Origin: Pseudooceanicola marinus
GTDB taxonomy: Bacteria > Pseudomonadota > Alphaproteobacteria > Rhodobacterales > Rhodobacteraceae
Length of the DNA stretch: 64,000 bases
Reading direction: 5' to 3'
NCBI RefSeq assembly: GCF_020177265.1
Contig: NZ_JAIVMC010000001.1
Span: 372,001 to 436,000, forward strand
The position numbers and the translations under genes were made by a program. A model generated the notes under the pieces. The model had not been told where the DNA came from, ran no database searches, and saw nothing but the letters and a program-made list of their open reading frames with translations. Shown in pieces: positions 1 through 7,789 of the stretch. Numbering within the stretch: the stretch's first letter is position 1; every line of letters starts with the position of its first letter.

Positions 1-31
1 CGGCGCATGAAATGGCGTTTGAGAGGTCGAA

Positions 32-1753
32 ATGACGACATATGGCGGCGGATCCGGCAAGGGTGACAGCATCAACGGCACCTATCGGGACGACAACCTG
101 TATGGCGGCTGCGGCGACGACACGATCACCGGCTACCAGGGGAATGACGATCTCTACGGGAAACGCGGCGACGACGTCCTCTATGGCGGTGACGGCGATG
201 ACGACCTGCATGGTGACAGCGGCGACGACTACCTCGACGGCGGCACCGGGCACGACGACCTCGACGCCGAGGACGGCAATGACACGCTGATCGGTGGTGA
301 CGGCAACGACAAGCTCGACGCGGATTCCGGCGATGATCTGGTCTATGCGGGCAGCGGCAACGACACGGTCTACGGCGACGACGGCCATGACGAGATCTAC
401 GGCGGCGATGGCGACGACAAGCTGATCGGCGACAGTGGCGATGACACCATCTATGCCGGCTACGGGCGTGACACCATCGAAGGCGACAAGGGTGACGACG
501 AGCTTCACGGCGAGGGTGGCGAGGACCTGATCGAGGGCGACGACGGCAACGACACGATCTTCGGTGGCGAAAGCCGTGACACGATCTATGGCGGCGACGG
601 CAACGATTTCATCGACGGCGGTGACGGCGAGGACCTGATCAAGGCCGGGAAAGGTGACGACACCGTCTACGGCGGCCAGGGCCAGGACACGATCTTTGGC
701 AATTCCGGCGACGACTTCCTGGAGGCCGGTGACACCGCTTGGAACCGCTCGACCGACACGCTCTACGGCGGCCAAGGCAACGACACGCTGCGCTCCAATG
801 GCAACCAGGACAAGCTCTATGGCGGCTCCGGCGATGACCTGTTCACCGCGATCGCCGATGAGGGCAACCTGAACAACCTCTACGTCTATGGCGGCGAGGA
901 TCCCGGCGATACCGACTGGGACGTGCTGGACCTGTCGGAGTTCAAGGAACGCTATCCCGACCTGGAACTGCACTATTCCAACGTCAGTGACGATGGCGAA
1001 GACGGCACGATCCTTCTGAAGACCGGCGACGGGCGAGAGTTGGGCCGGATCTACTACAAGGACATCGAGGAGATCACCACCACCAGCCCCGAGGGTGCGA
1101 TCTGCTTCGCCGCCGGGTCCCTGATCGCGACCATGCGCGGCGAGGTGCCGGTGGAACAGCTGCGCGAGGGCGACCGGGTCATCACCCGCGACAACGGCAT
1201 GCAGGAGCTGCGCTGGATCGGCCGCCGGGACCTCAGCCCGAAGGAGCTGGCGACGATGCCGCACCTGCAGCCCGTCCTGGTCCGCGCCGGTGCCCTGGGC
1301 CACGGCCTGCCGCATACGGACCTGGTGGTCAGCCCGCAGCATCGGATGCTGATCCGCTCGGACCGCGCGTCGCTCCTCTACGAGGAAAGCGAGGTTCTGG
1401 TGGCGGCGAAGGACCTGGTGGGCATGCCGGGCGTTGAGCGGCTGACCAATCGCAAGGTGACCTATTTGCACCTGCTGTTCGACCAGCACGAGGTGATCCT
1501 GGCCAATGGCGCCTGGTCCGAGAGCTTCCAGCCCGGCGACTATTCGATGAAGACGCTGGACCGTGCGCAGCGCGCCGAGATCCATTACCTCTTCCCCGAA
1601 CTGGCCGCACCGCGCGCCCTGACCGGGTTCAGTGCCGCGCGCCGCAGCCTGAAGAAACATGAGGCCGAGGTTCTGCGCGCCGAGGGCGGGATCGTCAGCC
1701 GCCCCGCCGGCGGCGCCATTCTGCCCATGCCTCGGGCGCATCGAGGTCGGTAA
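32..1753 (+). CDS. RTX-repeat protein with C-terminal Hint domain
   Basis: 573 aa. About residues 5-275 are tandem glycine/aspartate nonapeptides of the GGxGxDxxx type (GGDGDDDLHG, GGDGNDFIDG and similar), the calcium-binding RTX beta-roll. A linker of about 80 residues leads to a Hint domain starting at Cys358 (CFAAGSLI), with the SPQHR block at 434-438 and the HEVILANG block around His486. Hint domains of hedgehog/intein type can self-cleave at the Cys. RTX proteins are usually exported unfolded by type I secretion, and no N-terminal signal peptide is visible, which agrees with that. The start has GAGAGG just upstream. No type I secretion genes lie in the window. The target or role is unknown; adhesion or surface-layer functions are only guesses. 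Confidence 0.88.
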   Translation: MTTYGGGSGKGDSINGTYRDDNLYGGCGDDTITGYQGNDDLYGKRGDDVLYGGDGDDDLHGDSGDDYLDGGTGHDDLDAEDGNDTLIGGDGNDKLDADSGDDLVYAGSGNDTVYGDDGHDEIYGGDGDDKLIGDSGDDTIYAGYGRDTIEGDKGDDELHGEGGEDLIEGDDGNDTIFGGESRDTIYGGDGNDFIDGGDGEDLIKAGKGDDTVYGGQGQDTIFGNSGDDFLEAGDTAWNRSTDTLYGGQGNDTLRSNGNQDKLYGGSGDDLFTAIADEGNLNNLYVYGGEDPGDTDWDVLDLSEFKERYPDLELHYSNVSDDGEDGTILLKTGDGRELGRIYYKDIEEITTTSPEGAICFAAGSLIATMRGEVPVEQLREGDRVITRDNGMQELRWIGRRDLSPKELATMPHLQPVLVRAGALGHGLPHTDLVVSPQHRMLIRSDRASLLYEESEVLVAAKDLVGMPGVERLTNRKVTYLHLLFDQHEVILANGAWSESFQPGDYSMKTLDRAQRAEIHYLFPELAAPRALTGFSAARRSLKKHEAEVLRAEGGIVSRPAGGAILPMPRAHRGR

Positions 1754-2288
1754 GCGCATGGGCCCCGGGCAGGGGCACCAGCCTCAGTCGAGAGAGATTG
1801 GCGGCGATCACGGGGGCAGCCCCGCGATCGCCGCCAAGCGTTTCAAGGTCCGGGAAAAGATCCGCTGGGAAGAGCGCCGGGTGGCCCGGCGTCTCCCCAC
1901 TGGAGCCGCGCAGGATGGGGGCGGGGTCGCCTGTCAGACCGTCGGCCACGCTGCGCAAATCCTCTGCCGTCAGGTCGGGCATGTCGGCGGGCAGGATCAT
2001 TACGCCACGCAGGTCCGGGGGCAGGGCGGCCACGCCTGTCCGGATCGAGGCGCCCATGCCCTCGTCCGCGTCGCGCACCGGCACCGACGTCACCTGCAGC
2101 CCGTCCAGCGCGCGGCTGCGTGGATGATCGAGAGCGGGGAGCGTCACCAGCACAGGGCCGATACCGGCATTCAGCGCGCGGCGCAGCTGCCGACGCAACA
2201 GCGGTTCCCCGTCGATATCTTCCAGCAGTTTGTCGCGCCCGCGCATTCGCCGCGAGGCGCCGGCGGCCAGCACCAGGACGGCGATCAT
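1695..2288 (-). CDS. MobA-like NTP transferase (MocA/MobA family)
   Basis: 197 aa. It opens with the nucleotidyltransferase signature LVLAAGASRRMRGRDK (about residues 5-20), followed by a GEPLLRR segment and a central PADMPDL motif that is typical of the MobA/MocA fold. Family members transfer GMP or CMP from the nucleotide to molybdopterin. Which nucleotide is used, and which molybdoenzyme is served, cannot be told here because no molybdenum enzyme is adjacent. It is the last gene of a three-gene leftward operon, with its start overlapping the stop of the ribbon-helix-helix gene by 4 bp. Its 3' end overlaps the tail of the convergent RTX-Hint gene by 59 bp. Confidence 0.85.
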   Translation of the reverse strand: MIAVLVLAAGASRRMRGRDKLLEDIDGEPLLRRQLRRALNAGIGPVLVTLPALDHPRSRALDGLQVTSVPVRDADEGMGASIRTGVAALPPDLRGVMILPADMPDLTAEDLRSVADGLTGDPAPILRGSSGETPGHPALFPADLFPDLETLGGDRGAAPVIAANLSRLRLVPLPGAHALTDLDAPEAWAEWRRRRGG

Positions 2289-2527
2289 GGGGCGTCGTCC
2301 TGCACCGCCGCCTCGCGTTTCAACGCGCGCAGTACGTAAAGGCGGATGGCCGAGGCCAGGCCCAGCTCCAGCCCGCGGTCGGCGTCGATCTCGGCGGCCA
2401 GCTGGTTGATCGGGCGTCCCTTTGACTCGGCGAGACGCCGGAACTCGGCCCAGAACTCATCTTCCAGCGAAACCGAGGTGCGGTGCCCGCGCAGAGTCAG
2501 CGAGCGTTTGACGGGACGGCCGCTCAT
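2285..2527 (-). CDS. Ribbon-helix-helix domain protein
   Basis: 80 aa. The N-terminal half (RPVKRSLTLRGHRTSVSLE) looks like the beta strand and first helix of a ribbon-helix-helix fold of the PF13467 type, found widely in alphaproteobacteria. This fold normally binds DNA as a dimer, but the operator and targets are unknown. It is translationally coupled at both ends by 4-bp overlaps, with the DUF4169 gene upstream and the MobA-like gene downstream, so the three are very probably one transcript. Autoregulation of the operon is a reasonable guess, but the sequence alone does not show it. Confidence 0.8.
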   Translation of the reverse strand: MSGRPVKRSLTLRGHRTSVSLEDEFWAEFRRLAESKGRPINQLAAEIDADRGLELGLASAIRLYVLRALKREAAVQDDAP

Positions 2528-2715
2528 GCCTCGGGGGTGTCTTCGTCGCGGCGATGCCCGTCGAGGTGACGGCGGGCCGTGTCGGCTTCGGTCTTCTCCG
2601 CCGCCTTCTGCGCGCCGGTCCGTCCGAACTTCACCGCGTTTTCATCGCCCCGTGCGCGTTTCTCGGCGCGGGCCTTCTCCTTGCGGAAGCGGTTGAGGTT
2701 GGTGACATTCGACAT
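2524..2715 (-). CDS. DUF4169 family small protein
   Basis: 63 aa, highly charged, beginning MSNVTNLNRFRKEKARAEKR and continuing with Lys/Arg/Ala/Glu-rich helix up to an LDGHRRDED tail. This is the pattern I know as DUF4169, a small conserved family of alphaproteobacteria with no assigned function. The start is the ATG immediately before the SNVTNLNR segment, since longer versions of the frame run over the neighbouring GC-rich spacer without family resemblance. It is the first gene of the operon with the ribbon-helix-helix and MobA-like genes, joined by a 4-bp stop/start overlap. Confidence 0.82.
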   Translation of the reverse strand: MSNVTNLNRFRKEKARAEKRARGDENAVKFGRTGAQKAAEKTEADTARRHLDGHRRDEDTPEA

Positions 2716-2756
2716 GAAGCCATACTGCCAGCGCCCGGGGGGCGGGGCAAGCGCCC

Positions 2757-3728
2757 TCAGAGCGCCAGAACGGGGCCTTCGAGCAGCTCCATGATATCCC
2801 CGAAATAGCCGCCCGAGCGGGCCGGGCGCAGCGGGTCCGAGGTCAGCGCCACCGACAGCCCGCGTTCCGCATGCCAGGCGATGACCTGACCGCCATAGCC
2901 GCGCGCGAGGGTATAGCCGCTGTCGGTCATGAACCAGCCATAGCCGTAGGACATGCCCGACCAGGGCGAGCGGGTCAGCGGCTCGGTCGAGCGTGCGAGC
3001 CAATCCGCCGGGATGACCTGGGCGCCGTCATGGCGGCCGCCGTTGCGCATCATCTCTGCCACCCGCAACATGGCGCGGGGCGTCAGGGCCATCTCGTTGC
3101 CGCCCATGTAGTAGCCCTGCGGATCGCGGGTCCAGGGGGGCACGTCGATGCCCAGCGGACGGCCCAGGCGCGCGCGCATCTGCGCCAGAAGGCTGTCGCC
3201 CGTGGCCTCGGTCAGGGCGGCGCCCAGGACATGGGTGGCGCCGGTGGAATAGATCATGCGCCCGCCGGGCTCTGCCTCCATCTCCCGCGTCAGGGCGTAG
3301 CGGATCCAGTTGCCGGAGTTCACCCAGGCGCCGTAATTCGCACCCGAGGTCGCCTCCAACCCGCCGCGCAGGCTGGCCAGATCGCCCAGGGTGATGTCGG
3401 CCACGCCTTCGGTCGCGCCTGAGGGGATCAGCCCCGGCGCCACGTCGCCCAGGCGCGCATCGACGCCGGACACGTCGCCCCGGTCGATGGCCTGGCCCAG
3501 CATCAGGGCCACCAGGCTTTTCGAGCAGGACTTGATGTTGGCCAAGCCGTCGAGGCCGGGGCCACGGAAGGCGCGGGAGAAGACGTCTTCACCGTCCTTC
3601 ATCACCATCAGGGCGTGCATCTGGTCAAAGCGGTCGCCGGCCTCGGCCAGCGGTGCGGTGGCGGCCATGGCGGGGCGGATGAAGGGCAGGGCGAGGGCGG
3701 AGCCGAGAAGGGCGCGTCGGGTGATCAT
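2757..3728 (-). CDS. Serine hydrolase, beta-lactamase/class C family
   Basis: 323 aa. The N-terminus MITRRALLGSALALPFIRPA has two arginines followed by a hydrophobic stretch ending AMA, compatible with Tat or Sec export. The catalytic SxxK motif is S67-C-S-K70. A YST sequence (in MIYSTGATHV) sits where class C enzymes have YxN, and GYGGQVI near the C-terminus stands in for the KTG/HxG box. These features suggest an esterase or D-amino peptidase rather than a true beta-lactamase, but the substrate is unknown. The start was placed at MITRR because the upstream extension is unlike a protein N-terminus. The gene stands alone, transcribed leftward. Confidence 0.8.
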   Translation of the reverse strand: MITRRALLGSALALPFIRPAMAATAPLAEAGDRFDQMHALMVMKDGEDVFSRAFRGPGLDGLANIKSCSKSLVALMLGQAIDRGDVSGVDARLGDVAPGLIPSGATEGVADITLGDLASLRGGLEATSGANYGAWVNSGNWIRYALTREMEAEPGGRMIYSTGATHVLGAALTEATGDSLLAQMRARLGRPLGIDVPPWTRDPQGYYMGGNEMALTPRAMLRVAEMMRNGGRHDGAQVIPADWLARSTEPLTRSPWSGMSYGYGWFMTDSGYTLARGYGGQVIAWHAERGLSVALTSDPLRPARSGGYFGDIMELLEGPVLAL

Positions 3729-3817
3729 GAGCAAGATCTGAGGGCAAGCTGCCCCGGCGGCAAGCGCGGGCGCCTCACGTTCACGTGGGACAAAGGGCGG
3801 GCAGGTCAGAGGGACAT

Positions 3818-3851
3818 GCAAAAGGGGCGCGGCCCTGCGGCTGCGCCCCTT
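3818..3851 (-). terminator. Terminator downstream of fumC
   Basis: AAGGGGCGC (3822-3830) pairs with GCGCCCCTT (3843-3851). Read on the minus strand the stem is followed by CCTTTTGC, giving a short U run directly after the fumC stop codon region. Confidence 0.75.
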
Positions 3852-3876
3852 GCAATCATCCTGCCGAACTGACGGG

Positions 3877-5271
3877 TCAGTCCTTCGGACCGATCATCTT
3901 CTCCGGGCGCACGACCTCGTCGAAGGTCTTCTCGTCAACGAAGCCAAGCGCGATGGCCTCTTCCTTCAGCGTGGTGCCGTTCTTGTGCGCGGTCTTGGCG
4001 ACCTTGGTGGCGTTGTCGTAGCCGATGGTCGGCGCCAGCGCTGTCACCAGCATCAGGCTTTCATGCAGCAGCTTCTCGATGCGCGGCTCGTTCGCCTGGA
4101 TGCCCGCCACCATGTTGTCGGTGAAGGCCGAGGCGCTGTCGCCCAGAAGCTGCATCGACTGCAGCACGTTGTAGGACATCATCGGATTGTAGACGTTCAG
4201 CTCGAAGTGGCCCTGGCTGCCGGCGAAACCGACGGCGGCGTCGTTGCCCATGACATGGGCGCAGACCATGGTCAGCGCCTCGGCCTGGGTCGGGTTCACC
4301 TTGCCCGGCATGATCGAGGAGCCCGGCTCGTTTTCCGGCAGGATCAGCTCGCCCAGGCCGCAGCGCGGGCCGGAGCCCAGCAGGCGGATGTCGTTGGCGA
4401 TCTTGAACAGCGAGGCCGCGACCGTCTTCAGCGCGCCGGAGAACATGACCATGGCGTCATGGCCGGCCAGCGCCTCGAACTTGTTCGGCGCGGTGACGAA
4501 GGGCAGGTCGGTGATTTCCGCCATGTTGGCGGCGACCATTTCGGCCCAGCCCTTCTTGGTGTTCAGTCCGGTGCCGACGGCGGTGCCGCCCTGCGCCAGC
4601 TCGTAGATGTCGCCAAGAGCGGCCTCGACCCGTTCGATGCCCTTGGCCACCTGGTGGGCGTAGCCACCGAATTCCTGGCCCAGGGTCAGGGGGGTGGCGT
4701 CCTGGGTGTGGGTCCGGCCGATCTTGATGATGTCCTTGAAGTCTTCCGACTTCTGTTCCAGCGCCGCGTGCAGCTTGCGCAGGCCCGGCAGCAGGGTGTC
4801 GCGGGCGGACATGGCGATGCCGACGTGCATGGCGGTCGGGAAGGTGTCGTTGGACGACTGGCCCATGTTGCAGTGGTCATTTGGGTGGACGGGGGATTTC
4901 GACCCCATCTCACCGCCCAGCATCTCGATCGCGCGGTTCGAGATCACCTCGTTCGAGTTCATGTTCGACTGGGTGCCGGAGCCGGTCTGCCAGACCACCA
5001 GCGGGAAGTTGTCGTCGAACTTGCCCTCGATCACCTCACCGGCGGCGGCGATGATCGCATCGGCGACCTCGGCCTCCATGTTGCCCAGCTCCTTGTTGGC
5101 CATGGCGCAGGCCTTCTTGATCACGCCGAGCGCGCGGATGATCGGAACCGGCTGCTTTTCCCAGCCAATGGGGAAGTTCATGATCGACCGCTGCGTCTGG
5201 GCGCCCCAGTACTTGTCAGCGGGAACTTCGAGCGGGCCGAAGCTGTCGGTTTCGGTGCGGGTCTGCGACAT
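3877..5271 (-). CDS. fumC: Fumarate hydratase class II
   Basis: 464 aa, the usual length for the iron-independent class II fumarase. It interconverts fumarate and malate in the TCA cycle in the cytoplasm. The family signature [11 protein letters not shown] is intact, as are the [10 protein letters not shown] substrate-loop and the [11 protein letters not shown] motif. The start [12 protein letters not shown] is preceded by a purine-rich AAGGGA-like site on the minus strand. It is flanked by a serine hydrolase downstream and an unknown divergent gene upstream, and appears to be a single-gene transcript ending at the hairpin at 3818-3851. Confidence 0.96.
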   Translation of the reverse strand: MSQTRTETDSFGPLEVPADKYWGAQTQRSIMNFPIGWEKQPVPIIRALGVIKKACAMANKELGNMEAEVADAIIAAAGEVIEGKFDDNFPLVVWQTGSGTQSNMNSNEVISNRAIEMLGGEMGSKSPVHPNDHCNMGQSSNDTFPTAMHVGIAMSARDTLLPGLRKLHAALEQKSEDFKDIIKIGRTHTQDATPLTLGQEFGGYAHQVAKGIERVEAALGDIYELAQGGTAVGTGLNTKKGWAEMVAANMAEITDLPFVTAPNKFEALAGHDAMVMFSGALKTVAASLFKIANDIRLLGSGPRCGLGELILPENEPGSSIMPGKVNPTQAEALTMVCAHVMGNDAAVGFAGSQGHFELNVYNPMMSYNVLQSMQLLGDSASAFTDNMVAGIQANEPRIEKLLHESLMLVTALAPTIGYDNATKVAKTAHKNGTTLKEEAIALGFVDEKTFDEVVRPEKMIGPKD

Positions 5272-5500
5272 TTCAGATCTCCCAAAAGGAACGTCGCGCC
5301 CGGTTTACCGCAAAGTGGCCCAGTTTCAATGCCGTTCCCGCTAACGCGGCCGGCGCAGGGGTGCATTTGTGCACCGTCGTATGCCGCACGGCGCGCATCA
5401 CCATGGCGAGAGGGGCGGGCGGCGCCGCATGATCCGCCTTGAAGCCCGCGGTCATCGGTGCATGTCTAGTCTCAAGTCTGAACGATCAAGAGGTGCGATC

Positions 5501-6256
5501 ATGGCCGGGTTCTGGAAGAAGCTGTTCGGTGCGGGGCAGGATCCGGGGCCGCGCGCGCGGCAGGTGACCCCCACGGTCAACCCGAAGACCGCCCTGGCGC
5601 AGCATCCAGTCGTCGATCTGGAGCCCAAGGGGCAAAGCCTCGCCCTGTCACTACCGCTCTGGGTTGAGGAGCCGGCGGAGTCCGAGACGCCGCCCACCTA
5701 TGAACACATCCTCTGGGAGTCCCGGCCCAAGGGCGAATACCTCTACTACCTCGCGGGGAACTTCGAGAAGAACGAGAAGGGGCTCCTGCGTTTCGGCACC
5801 GCGCCGGAGGAGTTCCGCGTGGTGCGCAGCCATGAGACCGATGTGCTGGAACAGGCCCGCACGGAGCTGCCCGACAGCGAGGGGCGCGACTGGCGTCAGC
5901 TGTTCGACGGTGAAACCTGCGGCAGCCTGGTGGACCGGATCGCCCGCGTGGCGCCGGAGCCGGGCGAGGGGGGCTGGACCCTGGCCCATGTCACCGGCGT
6001 CGATCCGGAGGTCGGCATGGCGCTGATGCGGGTGGAGCCGGGCGCGGGCCTCGACGGGGCGCCGCGCACCTCGCTGATCTTCCGCAAGATCGTGCCCGAA
6101 GGGCCGGAGGTGCCGGTGGAATACGGCGTGCAGATTCTGGCGATCTCGCGCCGGGCCGAGACTTCGGTGATCGAGCTGATGGACGGTTTCCGCCGCCTGA
6201 TCGACCGCTATCGCGACATGCCCTACACCGAGGTCCGCGGCGCGGTGCGCGTCTGA
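5501..6256 (+). CDS. Conserved hypothetical protein
   Basis: 251 aa. I do not recognise the family. The protein begins MAGFWKKLFGAGQDPGPR, a short amphipathic head followed by a Pro-rich linker, then an apparently globular, acidic region with no signal peptide or transmembrane segment. The chosen ATG has AAGAGGT eight bases upstream; longer in-frame extensions lie in the fumC promoter region and look non-coding. The gene is monocistronic, divergent from fumC, and ends in a strong terminator at 6283-6313. Possible roles cannot be inferred from context. Confidence 0.75.
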   Translation: MAGFWKKLFGAGQDPGPRARQVTPTVNPKTALAQHPVVDLEPKGQSLALSLPLWVEEPAESETPPTYEHILWESRPKGEYLYYLAGNFEKNEKGLLRFGTAPEEFRVVRSHETDVLEQARTELPDSEGRDWRQLFDGETCGSLVDRIARVAPEPGEGGWTLAHVTGVDPEVGMALMRVEPGAGLDGAPRTSLIFRKIVPEGPEVPVEYGVQILAISRRAETSVIELMDGFRRLIDRYRDMPYTEVRGAVRV

Positions 6257-6282
6257 GCCGCGGTGACGATCGAAGATGTCAG

Positions 6283-6313
6283 AAGGCCGCGCCAATGGGG
6301 ACGCGGCCTTTTT
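6283..6313 (+). terminator. Rho-independent terminator
   Basis: AAGGCCGCG (6283-6291) pairs with CGCGGCCTT (6302-6310), followed by TTTTT. It terminates the hypothetical gene ending at 6256. Confidence 0.9.
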
Positions 6314-6346
6314 CATGTGTCCTCGACCCGTTGGGCCGCGACGCCT

Positions 6347-6904
6347 TCAGTTCGGGCGGCTGCGGAACTCGAAGACGCGCGCCGGGGGCAGGTTGGCCCA
6401 GACGGTGCCGCGCTTGCGGGCGGTGATGCCCATCTCGGCCTGCACGTCTTCGGGGATCGGGGCGTTCGGGCTGTAGGTGATCTGGACGAAGACCCCGTCG
6501 GGCGCCATCACCTTGAAGGCGTTGCCCACCACCTCGCGCTGGATCTGCGGCCGCGCCAGGACCGGCACGCCAGAGATCACGCAGCCGAGGTTCTCGACGC
6601 CGATGCTGCCGATCTGCTGCGCGGGCTGGTTCAGCACCCGAACCCCCGGGAACCGCTGCCGCAGTTCCTCGCAGAAGCGGGTGTTCAGCTCCATCAGGAT
6701 CAGGCGTTCGGGCGCGATGCCGCGCTCCAGCAGGACCTTGGTGAAGGAGCCGGTGCCCGGCCCGATCTCCAGGATCGGCCCCTCGACGGTCTCGACACCG
6801 TCGGTCATCATGCGGGCCACCGCAGCGGAAGAGGGCGCGATGGCCGACACCTCCTTGGGTTTGCGCATCATCTGTCCGAGAAATACTGCGAAGTCGCTGG
6901 CCAC
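6347..6904 (-). CDS. SAM-dependent methyltransferase, phospholipid N-methyltransferase-like
   Basis: 185 aa from a GTG start. Motif I of class I methyltransferases is clear (LEIGPGTGSFTKVLLERG), with an acidic MELN at the end of strand 2. The size and the N-terminal DFAVFLGQMMRKPKEV segment resemble the soluble PmtA-type phosphatidylethanolamine N-methyltransferases of alphaproteobacteria, which make phosphatidylcholine; rRNA adenine dimethyltransferase relatives are the main alternative. I chose the GTG at 6904 because AAGGGGA sits about nine bases upstream and the longer frame has no family-like sequence. An internal ATG (MMRKPK) is a less likely start. Confidence 0.72.
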   Translation of the reverse strand: MASDFAVFLGQMMRKPKEVSAIAPSSAAVARMMTDGVETVEGPILEIGPGTGSFTKVLLERGIAPERLILMELNTRFCEELRQRFPGVRVLNQPAQQIGSIGVENLGCVISGVPVLARPQIQREVVGNAFKVMAPDGVFVQITYSPNAPIPEDVQAEMGITARKRGTVWANLPPARVFEFRSRPN

Positions 6905-7094
6905 CGGTCTGTCCCCTTGAATGCCTGCCGTTCGCAGATGGTTTGGCAAGCCGGTCGCCTCCGGACAAGCCTGATACTTTGCATTTACAAAAAATTCACC
7001 GGACGCTTGGCCCGCTGTTACACGGCGCCGGTGCCCCTGCACAATTCGGGATCCATCCGCGGACGAGCCTGGCGTCTTACGTAGCGCCCGGAAC

Positions 7095-7126
7095 GAAAAC
7101 AGCCCGGGCAGTGGCTGCCGGGCTGT
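7095..7126 (-). terminator. Terminator downstream of sspB
   Basis: ACAGCCCGG (7099-7107) pairs with CCGGGCTGT (7118-7126). On the minus strand the stem is followed by TTTTCG. It lies about 50 bp beyond the sspB stop. Confidence 0.75.
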
Positions 7127-7179
7127 CTTGAAGGCTGTCACGGGCGCGTGCTGCGCGCCGCGAGAAAGGCGATGTCAGA

Positions 7180-7677
7180 TCACTTGCGGAAGGCGTCCAG
7201 GCTGACGACGTCGGCCTCCTTGCCGGTCTTCTCGTCGGCTCCATCCTCCGCGTCGCTGTCGTCGCCCTCACCGGAGGCGTCGGGCGGCGTGGGCTCGTCG
7301 TCATCCTCGTCCTCGTCATCCTGGCCCTGGGTTTCGAACCGCAGGCCGAACTCGACCGAGGGATCGACGAAGGTCTCGATGGCGTCGTAGGGGATGAACA
7401 TCCGTTCCGGGCTGTCGCCGAAGTTCAGCGTGACGGCAAAGCCCTCGTCGTTGACCTCCAGGTCCTCAAACCAGTGCTGCATCACCACCGTCATCTCGGT
7501 GGGGTAGCGGTCGCGCAGCCAGGCGGCCAGTTCCACGTCCTCATGGGTGGTGTCGAAGGTGATGAAGAAATGATGGGCGCCCGGCAGTCCGTTGGCGGCA
7601 ACGTCGCTCAGCACATCCTGGATCAGGCTGCGCATGGCGCGGTGCATCAGATTTCCGTAGTCGATAGATTGGGCCAT
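7180..7677 (-). CDS. sspB: ClpXP adaptor SspB, alpha-proteobacterial type
   Basis: 165 aa. It begins MAQSIDYGNLMHRAMRSLI and contains HHFFITFDT, the LNFGDSPERMFIPYDAI segment and a long acidic linker (EDEDDDE and so on) ending in a short conserved tail VVSLDAFRK. This is the domain order of SspB: a tag-binding domain, a flexible linker and a C-terminal ClpX-docking peptide. SspB tethers ssrA-tagged proteins to the ClpXP protease. The tmRNA gene that would encode the tag lies about 2.7 kb upstream on the same strand. The ATG at 7677 has GGAAG upstream and matches the family N-terminus. Confidence 0.93.
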   Translation of the reverse strand: MAQSIDYGNLMHRAMRSLIQDVLSDVAANGLPGAHHFFITFDTTHEDVELAAWLRDRYPTEMTVVMQHWFEDLEVNDEGFAVTLNFGDSPERMFIPYDAIETFVDPSVEFGLRFETQGQDDEDEDDDEPTPPDASGEGDDSDAEDGADEKTGKEADVVSLDAFRK

Positions 7678-7789
7678 GTCTGTCTTCCAGGGGGCAAACT
7701 TTCGGCTGAGCATAGGGGATTCTAAGCAAAACGGAAGGTGATGCGGGAAGATTCTCTGCAACCGGCGGCGGCGGCCTGCCGGGGAGATG

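Noticed and set aside
3850-5442. Long rightward open frame over fumC
   Set aside because: It is antisense to a clear fumarase gene, has His/Gly/Asp-skewed composition typical of GC-rich antisense frames, and no family resemblance.
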